Positions 50,251 through 58,229 of a DNA stretch of 64,000 nt are shown here, in pieces. Location: the NCBI RefSeq assembly GCF_902459685.1, contig NZ_CABPSF010000002.1:558001-622000 (forward strand), written 5' to 3'. A program made the position numbers and the translations under genes. Each line of letters opens with the position of its first letter. The stretch's first letter is position 1. A model generated the notes under the pieces. The model was given only the letters and a program-made list of their open reading frames with translations. It was not told the origin of the DNA and did not search any database. The stretch is from Pandoraea iniqua. GTDB lineage: Bacteria; Pseudomonadota; Gammaproteobacteria; Burkholderiales; Burkholderiaceae.

Positions 50251-50738
50251 AATATCAAAATTTATCGTTTTTCGGGACATTCTATGGGTGTCACCCCCAG
50301 TCGATAGGCCGATTTTGTCTCTTTTTCCGATAGTGCCGGGCGGGTCGATGCGCGGCGCTGACCTCCTCAAGTGTCCGGTTGGCGTGCAAGAGTGTGGATT
50401 TCGGGACGCGCTGATCGTGCGCTGTCAGTCGCGTGCTCGAAGGTGTCCTCAAAAAGGGGAAAACGGTGATATTGCGTTGCCGCGAAACCACAGCCGGTAT
50501 TGCGTACATCCGGCAGGCAAGCGGCGAAGGTGCCCAAAAAGGGCCAAATACAAATCGGGACCGACGGGGCAGGGCACGACTGCGGCGGGGCCACCCTGAG
50601 GTTGTTGCCGCAACCGGCCCTGCTATATAGATAGGGTGCGTGACAAGCGAAGTGCAACGCGCCCGCCTGCCACACACCCTATATCAGTAGCGATTTCCCG
50701 CTAACGGCTCGGGCTCGCCCCAGTTCGAGCAAGTTCGC
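50251..50738. other. Intergenic region with inverted repeat, no gene
   Basis: No credible gene was seen. ATAGGGTGCGTG (50631-50642) and CACACACCCTAT (50671-50682) form an imperfect 12-bp inverted repeat with a 28-nt loop. The rest shows no clear structure. Confidence 0.45.
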
Positions 50739-51752
50739 TCAGGCGGCCTTGGCCAGCCGTGCCTGCGCAGCGGCGACGGCATCGGGCTGGGTCATGAACT
50801 CGCGTTGCTGAATCAGCGCGAGCACGACATCGAGCGTCGGGGTCGGTACGGCGGCGAGGCGGCCCATTTCCTGAACGACGGAGACGAGCGGATCGATTTC
50901 CATCGCCCGGCCGCGCTCGAGATCCTGAAGCATCGACGTCTTGTGCGAACCCACGGCACCGGCACCATTGATACGGCGCTCGACGTCGACGCGGAAATGC
51001 ACGCCGAGTTTGTCGCCGATCGCTTTGGCTTCGAGCATCATCGCGCGGGCGACGGCACGTGTGCCGGGATCGCTGGCGATGATGTCCAACGTGCCGTGCG
51101 TCAGCGCCGAGATCGGGTTGAAGCAGAGGTTGCCCCACAGCTTGAGCCAGATCTCATCGCGGATGTTTTCGCGAATCGGGGCGTCGAGTCCGCCTTCGGT
51201 CATGATTTTTGCCAGCGCTTCGACGCGCGGCGTACGCTCACCGCTGGCTTCGCCGAGCGGAAACTTGTTGCCGTACACGTGCTGAATCACGCCGGGCGCG
51301 ACGACTTCGGTGGCCGGATAAACGACGCAGCCGATGGCGCGTTCGGGGCCGAGCTGGCGCCACTGACGGCCGCCCGGATCGATGCTCTCGAGGGTGCTGC
51401 CCTCCAGCGCGCCGCCGTGCTTATAGAAGTACCAGTAGGGAATGCCATTCACGGCGGTTACCACCGCAGTGTCCGGCCCGATGAGCGGCTGCATGGCGTC
51501 GAGTACCGCCGGCACCGAGTGCGCCTTGAGCGCGATGATGACGTAGTCCTGCGGACCGAGCTCACGCGGGTCATCGGTGCAACGCAGCTGGGCGACGCGT
51601 TCTTCGCCGTCGATCAACAACTTGAGTCCGTGCTCACGCATCGCCGCGAGATGCGGTCCGCGCGCCACCAGACTGACATCGGCCCCGGCGCGCGCAAGCT
51701 GCACGCCGAGATAACCACCGATGGCACCGGCGCCATAGATGCAAATCTTCAT
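50739..51752 (-). CDS. panE: 2-dehydropantoate 2-reductase family protein
   Basis: A 337-residue NADPH-dependent reductase (ApbA/PanE). The Rossmann motif MKICIYGAGAIGGYLG is at the N-terminus, AVNGIPYW near residue 105, and catalytic Lys-type contact region (NIRDEIWLKLWGNLCFNPIS) near 185. PanE makes pantoate for CoA synthesis. A second, oxalate-linked copy occurs next to oxalate genes in related bacteria as far as I recall; its real substrate there is not settled and could be an oxalate-derived keto or formyl acid. Start at 51752 with GGAGGGAGA upstream. Operator C lies just before it. Confidence 0.85.
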   Translation of the reverse strand: MKICIYGAGAIGGYLGVQLARAGADVSLVARGPHLAAMREHGLKLLIDGEERVAQLRCTDDPRELGPQDYVIIALKAHSVPAVLDAMQPLIGPDTAVVTAVNGIPYWYFYKHGGALEGSTLESIDPGGRQWRQLGPERAIGCVVYPATEVVAPGVIQHVYGNKFPLGEASGERTPRVEALAKIMTEGGLDAPIRENIRDEIWLKLWGNLCFNPISALTHGTLDIIASDPGTRAVARAMMLEAKAIGDKLGVHFRVDVERRINGAGAVGSHKTSMLQDLERGRAMEIDPLVSVVQEMGRLAAVPTPTLDVVLALIQQREFMTQPDAVAAAQARLAKAA

Positions 51753-51813
51753 GAAGTCTCCCTCCACAAATGGTCAATCGAAACTTGGCCTTTTATTTTT
51801 CTAATATCAAATG

Positions 51814-51830
51814 TTGTATATCGTATATCA
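51814..51830. promoter_or_regulatory. GntR operator site C (panE promoter)
   Basis: TTGTATAT-C-GTATATCA: right half 8/8, left half 5/8. It is 62 bp upstream of panE. Reverse-strand TTGTGA (51834-51829) overlaps its edge as a possible -35. Confidence 0.55.
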
Positions 51831-52304
51831 CAAGGCGGGAAGCACCAAGCTTTCCTGTCACTTAACGTGTCATGGTTTCCCCGCGGTCGGTCTGCCAAGG
51901 GGGGGAGGGATGTGTGAGCGCGACCGTCAATGCGTGCAGATGAATTGACGGGAAAAGCGGTGGGCGAGTGAATTATTACGGTGTGTTACAGCGAGGTCGA
52001 GCCTTCGGCGATAGGAAGTTCTTGTGAGAGAAATTATCAAAAATATCGTCTTGTGCTCGTTTTAAAAATCCTCAAGGATGCCGATATAAAAGGGCGGAGC
52101 GCCTTATCCAGCGTGCCTCCCGGATCAGGTTAACTCCTTAGTATTTTCGCATTGCGTTGTTGCGGCGCTCCAGCCTACAGTTGCCTTACTGTATCTAGCC
52201 GCCACTTGGAACAGTGCCTCGCGTGCCGTGGACGTTTTCGAAACAATGGACCGAAAACGCCTGCGGCACGCGAGGGGGATAGCGAGAAAAGCAATAAATT
52301 AGTG
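51831..52304. other. Long panE-oxlT divergent region; includes a double-tier hairpin
   Basis: No gene was seen. CCTCGCGTGCCG (52217-52228) pairs perfectly with CGGCACGCGAGG (52264-52275), and inside it CGTTTTCG (52233-52240) pairs with CGAAAACG (52252-52259). There is no T run, so it is not a normal terminator. The structure ends 29 bp before the oxlT -35. Confidence 0.6.
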
Positions 52305-52332
52305 TTGACTTATATCTGATATATCGTATATT
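52305..52332 (+). promoter_or_regulatory. Promoter of the oxlT-oxc-frc operon
   Basis: TTGACT (52305-52310) and TATATT (52327-52332) are 16 bp apart, a good sigma-70 match. Operator D (52317-52333) covers the spacer and the -10, so binding should block RNA polymerase. About 165 bp of leader precede the oxlT start. Confidence 0.65.
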
Positions 52333-52333
52333 T
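52317..52333. promoter_or_regulatory. GntR operator site D (oxlT promoter)
   Basis: TGATATAT-C-GTATATTT: left half 7/8, right half 6/8 of the proposed palindrome. It overlaps the -10 of the oxlT promoter, a repressor-like position. Confidence 0.55.
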
Positions 52334-52497
52334 CGTTCGGTATATTTGCGGTGGACGACGTCGCATCGCAAGCATCAGAGACAAAGTCGACGAGGCCAAG
52401 ACCTCGTAAAAGCATACCCAGGGGGCATAGACCCCATCCGGAAGGTGTTGTTGTTGTGAAGCTGTCAAACAACTGAAAACCGATGGAGGAGGTACAA

Positions 52498-53826
52498 GTG
52501 GAGACGACAAATCAACACGGTAAGACATCCGTGTTCGCGAGCCCTTGGGTTCAGCTCGCGTTCGGCGTGATTTGTATGGCGATGATCGCCAACTTGCAAT
52601 ACGGGTGGACGCTGTTCGTCAATCCGATCGATGAAAAGTATCACTGGGGCCGCACGGCCATTCAGGTGGCATTCACGATCTTCGTGGTCACCGAAACGTG
52701 GCTGGTGCCGATTGAAGGCTATCTGGTCGACCGCTTCGGTCCGCGTCCGGTGGTAGTGGGCGGCGGTCTGCTTTGCGGGGTGGCGTGGGTGTTGAATGCC
52801 TATGCCGATTCGCTGGCGATGCTGTATTTCGCCGCGGCAGTGGGGGGTGTCGGTGCCGGTGCTGTCTATGGCACTTGCGTGGGTAACGCGCTCAAGTGGT
52901 TCCCGGCAAACCGGGGTCTGGCCGCAGGGCTGACGGCAGCGGGCTTCGGTGCAGGCTCGGCCCTGACCGTGGTGCCGATTGCCAACATGATCAAGAGCAG
53001 CGGCTACGAAAACACCTTCCTGGTGTTCGGTCTTGGCCAGGGCATCATCGTGCTGGTACTGGGTCTCGCGCTCGCTGCGCCGCCGGCCGCCTTCGAGGCA
53101 CTCAAGAAGCTCGCCCCGGGTGCACGCCGCTACGACGCCAAGCCGACCGAAGTCATGCGCAGCCCGGTGTTCTGGCTGATGTATCTGATGTTCGTGCTGA
53201 TGGCCGCTGGCGGTCTGATGGCAACGGCTCAGCTCGGCCCGATCGCTAAGGACTACGGTCTGGACGGCACGCCTGTCTCGCTGATGGGCCTGACGCTGCC
53301 GGCACTGACCTTCGCATTGGCCATCGACCGGGTACTGAACGGGGTGACGCGTCCGATCTTCGGCTGGATTTCCGACAAGATCGGTCGTGAAAACACGATG
53401 TTCATCGCCTTCGCGATGGAAGCCGCGGGTATCTACGCACTGTCGGTCTGGGGTCAACACCCGGTCGCGTTCGTGATTCTCACGGGTCTCGTGTTCTTCG
53501 CCTGGGGTGAAATCTACAGCCTGTTCCCGGCCACTTGCGCCGACACCTTCGGTTCGAAGTACGCCGCGACCAACGCCGGCATGCTCTACACCGCCAAGGG
53601 GACGGCCGCATTGCTGGTGCCATTTACCAGCGTCATCACCGCCACAACAGGTAGCTGGCACGCCGTGTTCATGATTGCAGTCGTCATGAATGCCACGGCC
53701 GCCGTACTTGCGCTCTTCGTGCTCAAGCCGATGCGCGCCCGACTGGCCCAACGTTACGCGGACAGCAGTGCCCGCGCCGACGAGGTCATTACCAAACCAG
53801 CAGACTTGTCCCGCAGTACGACCTGA
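52498..53826 (+). CDS. oxlT: Oxalate:formate antiporter (MFS, OFA family)
   Basis: A 442-residue inner-membrane exchanger with twelve helices. GTG start chosen because GGAGGAGGT lies at the normal distance; an ATG five codons earlier overlaps that Shine-Dalgarno. The opening motif PWVQLAFGVICMAMIANLQYGWTLF, Arg278 (AIDRVLNG) and Lys367 (MLYTAKGTA) correspond to the Oxalobacter OxlT positions Arg272 and Lys355 that bind the dicarboxylate. It brings in oxalate2- and expels formate-, which generates membrane potential. First gene of oxlT-oxc-frc. Confidence 0.9.
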   Translation: METTNQHGKTSVFASPWVQLAFGVICMAMIANLQYGWTLFVNPIDEKYHWGRTAIQVAFTIFVVTETWLVPIEGYLVDRFGPRPVVVGGGLLCGVAWVLNAYADSLAMLYFAAAVGGVGAGAVYGTCVGNALKWFPANRGLAAGLTAAGFGAGSALTVVPIANMIKSSGYENTFLVFGLGQGIIVLVLGLALAAPPAAFEALKKLAPGARRYDAKPTEVMRSPVFWLMYLMFVLMAAGGLMATAQLGPIAKDYGLDGTPVSLMGLTLPALTFALAIDRVLNGVTRPIFGWISDKIGRENTMFIAFAMEAAGIYALSVWGQHPVAFVILTGLVFFAWGEIYSLFPATCADTFGSKYAATNAGMLYTAKGTAALLVPFTSVITATTGSWHAVFMIAVVMNATAAVLALFVLKPMRARLAQRYADSSARADEVITKPADLSRSTT

Positions 53827-53846
53827 GGAACAGGCGCCGGCAGGAG

Positions 53847-53892
53847 TGCCGCGCGCGACACCACCAGACTTAACGGGGTAGCGCGCGCGGCA
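53847..53892 (+). promoter_or_regulatory. Intercistronic hairpin between oxlT and oxc
   Basis: TGCCGCGCGCG (53847-53857) and CGCGCGCGGCA (53882-53892) form a perfect 11-bp stem around a 24-nt loop. No T run follows. It could protect the mRNA 3' end of oxlT or adjust the oxc level. Confidence 0.55.
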
Positions 53893-53975
53893 TGCAAGAC
53901 AGTATTGAAGTCCTAAAGTAATCGTCAGCGAAAGACGACGCAACACTGAAACCGGAAAAATTGGAGGAGAGAATT

Positions 53976-55766
53976 ATGTCCATTGCGATGACCGTGCCAG
54001 TCGGCAAGGCGGAAAACAACACCGCGGGCGACACGCTCAAAGACAGCAGCCGACACGCGAACATCGTGTCCGAGGCAGAAACGACTGATGGTTTCCATCT
54101 GGTCATCGATGCCCTGAAAGCGAACGACATTGACACTATCTTTGGTCTGGTGGGGATTCCCATCACCGATCTGGCCCGCCTCGCGCAAGCGGAAGGCATG
54201 CGCTTCATCGGTTTCCGTCATGAGCAGCACGCCGGCAACGCTGCCGCCATTGCTGGCTACATGACCCAGAAGCCCGGCATTTGCCTTACGGTGTCCGCAC
54301 CGGGTTTCCTGAACGGCCTGACGGCACTGGCGAACGCCACCACCAACTGCTTCCCGATGATCTTGATCAGCGGCTCGAGCGAGCGCGAGATCGTCGACTT
54401 GCAGCAGGGTGATTACGAAGAGATGGACCAGCTCAACGCTGCCAAGCCGTACTGCAAAGCCGCCTACCGCGTGCTGCATGCAGAAGACATCGGCGTGGGC
54501 GTGGCCCGTGCGATTCGCGCAGCCGTGTCGGGCCGTCCGGGTGGCGTGTATCTGGACCTGCCGGCCAAGCTGCTGGCTCAGACCCTCGATGCGCAGAAGG
54601 CGAAAGATTCGCTGATTCGTGTGATCGACGCGGCACCGCGTCAGATCCCGGCACCGGACTCGGTGAAGCGCGCACTCGACGTGATCAAGAACGCCAAGCG
54701 TCCGCTGATTCTGCTGGGCAAGGGCGCAGCCTACGCGCAAGCCGACGCAGATATTCGCGCGCTGGTGGAAAAGTCGGGCATTCCGTATCTGCCGATGTCG
54801 ATGGCCAAGGGCCTGCTGCCCGATACGCATGAACAATCGGCGGCCGCCGCACGCTCGTTCGTGTTGCAGGAAGCTGACGTGGTGGTGCTGATCGGTGCTC
54901 GCCTGAACTGGCTGCTCGCGCACGGCAAGGGCAAGACGTGGGGCGCCGCACCGAAGAAGTTCGTGCAGATCGACATCTCGCCGACGGAAATCGACAGCAA
55001 CGTGGCGATCGCCGCACCGGTGATCGGCGATATCGGCTCGTGCGTGTCGGCACTGTTGGCCGGCATCGACAGCAACTTCGGCAAGCCGAGTGCTGAGTGG
55101 ACGGGCGCGATTGCGGAACGCAAGAACAAGAATCTGGCCAAGATGGCTGCAACGCTCGACCAGAATCCGTCGCCGATGAATTTCCACAGCGCACTGCGCT
55201 CGATTCGCGACGTGCTGAAAGCGTACCCGGACATCAACCTGGTGAACGAAGGCGCGAACACGCTGGACTATGCCCGCAGCATCATCGACCAGTACCAGCC
55301 GCGCAAGCGCTTTGACTCGGGTACGTGGGGAATTATGGGTATCGGCATGGGCTTCGCGATCGGCGCAGCCGTGACGAGCGGCAAGCCGGTGGTGGCGATC
55401 GAAGGCGACAGCGCCTTCGGTTTCAGCGGTATGGAACTGGAAACGATCTGCCGTTACGACCTGCCGGTCACGACGATCATCTTCAACAACAACGGCGTGT
55501 ATCGCGGCACCGACGTGAACCCGACCGGTGGCAAGGACGTGGCCCCGACGGTGTTCGTGAAGGGCGCGCGCTACGACAAGATGATCGAAGCCTTCGGTGG
55601 CATCGGTTACCACGTCACGACGCCGGAAGAACTGACGAAGGCGTTGCAAGACGCCATCAAGTCGGGCAAGCCGACGCTGATCAACGCCGTGATCGACGAA
55701 GCGGCGGGCACGGAAAGCGGCCGCCTGACCAATCTGAATCCGCAAAGCGCGGCGATGAAAAAGTAA
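53976..55766 (+). CDS. oxc: Oxalyl-CoA decarboxylase
   Basis: A 596-residue thiamine-diphosphate enzyme that turns oxalyl-CoA into formyl-CoA and CO2. The catalytic Glu is Glu83 (FRHEQHAGN), and the TPP-binding motif [13 protein letters not shown]...FNNNG is near residue 475, nearly identical in pattern to Oxalobacter Oxc. Relative to that 568-residue enzyme (catalytic Glu56) the protein carries about 27 extra N-terminal residues ([10 protein letters not shown]...) with no signal peptide. GGAGGAGA supports the start. Product goes to Frc downstream. Confidence 0.95.
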   Translation: MSIAMTVPVGKAENNTAGDTLKDSSRHANIVSEAETTDGFHLVIDALKANDIDTIFGLVGIPITDLARLAQAEGMRFIGFRHEQHAGNAAAIAGYMTQKPGICLTVSAPGFLNGLTALANATTNCFPMILISGSSEREIVDLQQGDYEEMDQLNAAKPYCKAAYRVLHAEDIGVGVARAIRAAVSGRPGGVYLDLPAKLLAQTLDAQKAKDSLIRVIDAAPRQIPAPDSVKRALDVIKNAKRPLILLGKGAAYAQADADIRALVEKSGIPYLPMSMAKGLLPDTHEQSAAAARSFVLQEADVVVLIGARLNWLLAHGKGKTWGAAPKKFVQIDISPTEIDSNVAIAAPVIGDIGSCVSALLAGIDSNFGKPSAEWTGAIAERKNKNLAKMAATLDQNPSPMNFHSALRSIRDVLKAYPDINLVNEGANTLDYARSIIDQYQPRKRFDSGTWGIMGIGMGFAIGAAVTSGKPVVAIEGDSAFGFSGMELETICRYDLPVTTIIFNNNGVYRGTDVNPTGGKDVAPTVFVKGARYDKMIEAFGGIGYHVTTPEELTKALQDAIKSGKPTLINAVIDEAAGTESGRLTNLNPQSAAMKK

Positions 55767-55791
55767 CTCGAGTCAATTAAGGAGACATGAC

Positions 55792-57042
55792 ATGAGCAAA
55801 CCCCTCGAAGGCATCAAGATCATCGACTTCACGCACGTGCAAGCCGGCCCGGCCTGCACCCAGTTGCTGGCATGGTTCGGTGCGGACGTGATCAAGGTGG
55901 AGCGCCCGGGTTCGGGCGACGTGACGCGTAATCAACTGCGCGACATTCCCGAGGCCGACGCGCTGTACTTCACGATGCTCAACAGCAACAAGCGCTCGCT
56001 GACGCTGGACACGAAGACGCAGGAAGGCAAGGAAGTGCTGGAGAAGCTGGTGCGTGAATCGGACGTGCTGGTGGAAAACTTCGCACCGGGCGCACTGGAC
56101 CGCATGGGCTTCACGTGGGAGCGTCTGAACGAACTGAACCCGAAGCTGATCGTGGCATCGGTGAAGGGCTTCTCGGACGGTCACCACTACGAAGACCTGA
56201 AGGTCTACGAAAACGTGGCGCAGTGCGCCGGTGGTGCAGCCTCGACGACGGGCTTCTGGGACGGTCCTCCCACGGTGTCGGCCGCAGCACTGGGCGACAG
56301 CAACACGGGTATGCACCTGGCGATCGGTATTCTGACGGCGCTGATCGGTCGCGGCCAGACGGGCCGTGGTCAGAAGGTGGCCGTGTCGATGCAAGATTCG
56401 GTCATCAACCTGTGCCGCGTGAAGCTGCGCGACCAGCAGCGTCTGGACCGTGTCGGCTTCCTGGAAGAGTATCCGCAGTACCCGCACGGCGAGTTCAGCG
56501 ACGTGGTGCCCCGTGGCGGTAACGCCGGCGGCGGCGGCCAACCGGGCTGGGTGCTGAAGTGCAAGGGCTGGGAAACGGACCCGAACGCTTACATCTACTT
56601 CACGATTCAGGGCCACGCCTGGGAACCGATTTGCCGCGCACTGGGCAAGCCGGAGTGGATCAGCGATCCGAACTACGCTACGGCGCAAGCCCGTCAGCCG
56701 CACATCTTCGACATCTTCAAGACGATCGAAGAATGGCTCGCCGACAAGACGAAGTTCGAAGCAGTGGACATCCTTCGCAAGTTCGATATTCCTTGCGCAC
56801 CGGTGCTGTCGATGAAGGAAATCGCGAACGATCCGTCGCTGCGCGCATCGGGCACGATCGTGGAAGTGCCGCACAAGGAACGCGGTTCGTACCTGACGGT
56901 CGGCAGCCCGATCAAGTTCTCGGGCCTGAAGCCGGAAATCACGGGGTCGCCGCTGCTGGGCGAGCACACGGAAGAAATTCTGGCCGAGCTGGGCTACAGC
57001 AAGGATCAGATTGGCAAGCTGCATACCGCCAAGGCGATCTAA
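55792..57042 (+). CDS. frc: Formyl-CoA:oxalate CoA-transferase (first copy)
   Basis: A 416-residue class III CoA-transferase, the same length as E. coli YfdW. The catalytic Asp is Asp169 in LGDSNTG, identical in number to Oxalobacter Frc, and the glycine loop reads GGGGQPGW at 246-253. It transfers CoA from formyl-CoA to oxalate, closing the Oxc cycle. AAGGAGA precedes the ATG, 25 bp after oxc. A transcription terminator follows. Confidence 0.95.
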   Translation: MSKPLEGIKIIDFTHVQAGPACTQLLAWFGADVIKVERPGSGDVTRNQLRDIPEADALYFTMLNSNKRSLTLDTKTQEGKEVLEKLVRESDVLVENFAPGALDRMGFTWERLNELNPKLIVASVKGFSDGHHYEDLKVYENVAQCAGGAASTTGFWDGPPTVSAAALGDSNTGMHLAIGILTALIGRGQTGRGQKVAVSMQDSVINLCRVKLRDQQRLDRVGFLEEYPQYPHGEFSDVVPRGGNAGGGGQPGWVLKCKGWETDPNAYIYFTIQGHAWEPICRALGKPEWISDPNYATAQARQPHIFDIFKTIEEWLADKTKFEAVDILRKFDIPCAPVLSMKEIANDPSLRASGTIVEVPHKERGSYLTVGSPIKFSGLKPEITGSPLLGEHTEEILAELGYSKDQIGKLHTAKAI

Positions 57043-57074
57043 TCGGTTGTTATGAACTGACGTAGGTAGTTGTG

Positions 57075-57118
57075 CAGGTGCCGCACCTTTTTCGGGGGCG
57101 GCACCTGTTGTCGCTTTT
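57075..57118 (+). terminator. Terminator after frc
   Basis: CAGGTGCCGC (57075-57084) pairs with GCGGCACCTG (57098-57107), followed by TTGTCGCTTTTT. It closes the oxlT-oxc-frc transcript. Confidence 0.75.
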
Positions 57119-57206
57119 TCGGGACCGCATTGTCTTTTGATTCATGTATTTTTGTGGCATGTTTTAGCAACTACGCATCATCCCCCACAAAACAGCAGGA
57201 GACACC

Positions 57207-57656
57207 ATGAGCGCATCGGTGGACGCAGCACAGTTGGTTCAGGTCGTCGGCGACGCCATCGTCGTGGCCGACCCGAAGAACATCATCACGTTGTGGAACG
57301 CCGGCGCCGAAAAGATGTTCGGCTTCACGGCCAGCGAAGCGGTCGGGCAACCGCTGGACATCATCATCCCGGAACGCCTGCGCCATCGTCACAACGAAGG
57401 CTATGAAAAAACCATGGCCACCGGCGAAACGAAGTACGGCAGCGATTTGTTGAAGGTGCCGGCGACGCACAAGGATGGGCGCGCGATGTCGATTGCTTTT
57501 ACCGTGGCCCTGTTGCGCGACGCGCAAGGGCAGGTGAGCGGCATCGTCGCCGTCATTCGCGACGAGACCGCCCGCTTTCAGGAAGACCGCCAACTCCGCA
57601 AACGGCTCGCTGAACTCGAAGCCAAAGTCGGCGAGCTGAGCAGTACCCGCGCCTGA
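57207..57656 (+). CDS. PAS-domain-only protein
   Basis: A 149-residue soluble protein with one PAS fold (residues ~8-125: DAIVVADPKNIITLWNAGAEKMFGFTASEAVGQPLDIIIPERLRHRHNEGY, and GRAMSIAFTVALLRDAQGQVSGIVAVIRDETAR) and a C-terminal coiled coil (FQEDRQLRKRLAELEAKVGEL). There is no kinase, cyclase or DNA-binding part, so it must act by binding another protein or as a ligand/redox sensor. It lies between frc and the second frc and may serve the oxalate system. AGGAGACACC precedes the ATG. Confidence 0.82.
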   Translation: MSASVDAAQLVQVVGDAIVVADPKNIITLWNAGAEKMFGFTASEAVGQPLDIIIPERLRHRHNEGYEKTMATGETKYGSDLLKVPATHKDGRAMSIAFTVALLRDAQGQVSGIVAVIRDETARFQEDRQLRKRLAELEAKVGELSSTRA

Positions 57657-57682
57657 TTCTGCCCCTCATGTGTTGATGCACG

Positions 57683-57712
57683 CCTGCCGCACTCGCGGCA
57701 GGTTCTGTTTTT
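57683..57712 (+). terminator. Terminator after the PAS gene
   Basis: CCTGCCGC (57683-57690), loop ACTC, GCGGCAGG (57695-57702), then TTCTGTTTTT: a clear intrinsic terminator. Confidence 0.85.
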
Positions 57713-57766
57713 CCCGCTTTCCGTCCCGGTTTTCATCCCCCCTTTAAAACCTCCCCCCAGACAGAC

Positions 57767-57822
57767 CGGGGCCCCTTCTCGCTGCTCAGACAGTGTTCAA
57801 CTCGCCTCGAGAAGGGGCCCCG
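57767..57822. other. 15-bp perfect inverted repeat
   Basis: CGGGGCCCCTTCTCG (57767-57781) and CGAGAAGGGGCCCCG (57808-57822) are exact reverse complements around a 26-nt spacer. No T run follows. Position is between the PAS terminator and operator E; the rest of 57713-57980 shows no gene. Confidence 0.6.
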
Positions 57823-57981
57823 ATCCGTCTCGTCCAACGTTAGCGGCATGCCTGTAAACCCCTATCCAAGGCCGGGGCTTTTTTAATTGCTGCGCTGCGG
57901 ATCCTTTTAAACATTGGTATTTGGCGGGGATTTGCTCATTCATTTCGCATTGCAGCATCCCGCATCGGCAAAAAATAGCCG

Positions 57982-58010
57982 TTGATAAAATATCGTGTAT
58001 GAAATACTGT
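57982..58010 (+). promoter_or_regulatory. Candidate promoter of the small ORF and second frc
   Basis: TTGATA (57982-57987) and TACTGT (58005-58010) are 17 bp apart. Operator E (58000-58016) overlaps the -10 region, as at oxlT. Confidence 0.45.
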
Positions 58011-58016
58011 ATATCA
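58000..58016. promoter_or_regulatory. GntR operator site E (second frc promoter)
   Basis: TGAAATAC-T-GTATATCA: left half 7/8, right half 8/8 of the palindrome, the best match together with A. It precedes the 47-residue small ORF by 54 bp. Confidence 0.6.
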
Positions 58017-58070
58017 CAACCAAATACCAACATAACGGCCCTTGCAGCCGAGCCCGAGGAGGAGACAACC

Positions 58071-58214
58071 ATGGCATTCATCGCCATCGCATGTCCGAAT
58101 ACCGTCAGCGTTTTCGCTGGCGACACCCTGTTGCAGACGCGCCGCGAGGCGGGTCTTCAGGGCCATCGACCCGTTCCTGCGCATGGCATTGCTGCGCAGG
58201 CGCTGATTCGCTAA
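58071..58214 (+). CDS. 47-residue small protein preceding the second frc
   Basis: ATG at 58071 follows a near-ideal Shine-Dalgarno (GAGGAGGAGACAACC), and the frame ends with TAA at 58214, 15 bp before the second frc. The peptide starts MAFIAIACPNTVSVFAGDTL and ends HGIAAQALIR. It has one short hydrophobic stretch but no clear signal peptide. It could be a true small protein or a translated leader coupled to frc2. Not recognised. Confidence 0.5.
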   Translation: MAFIAIACPNTVSVFAGDTLLQTRREAGLQGHRPVPAHGIAAQALIR

Positions 58215-58229
58215 CGACAGGGGTCGATC

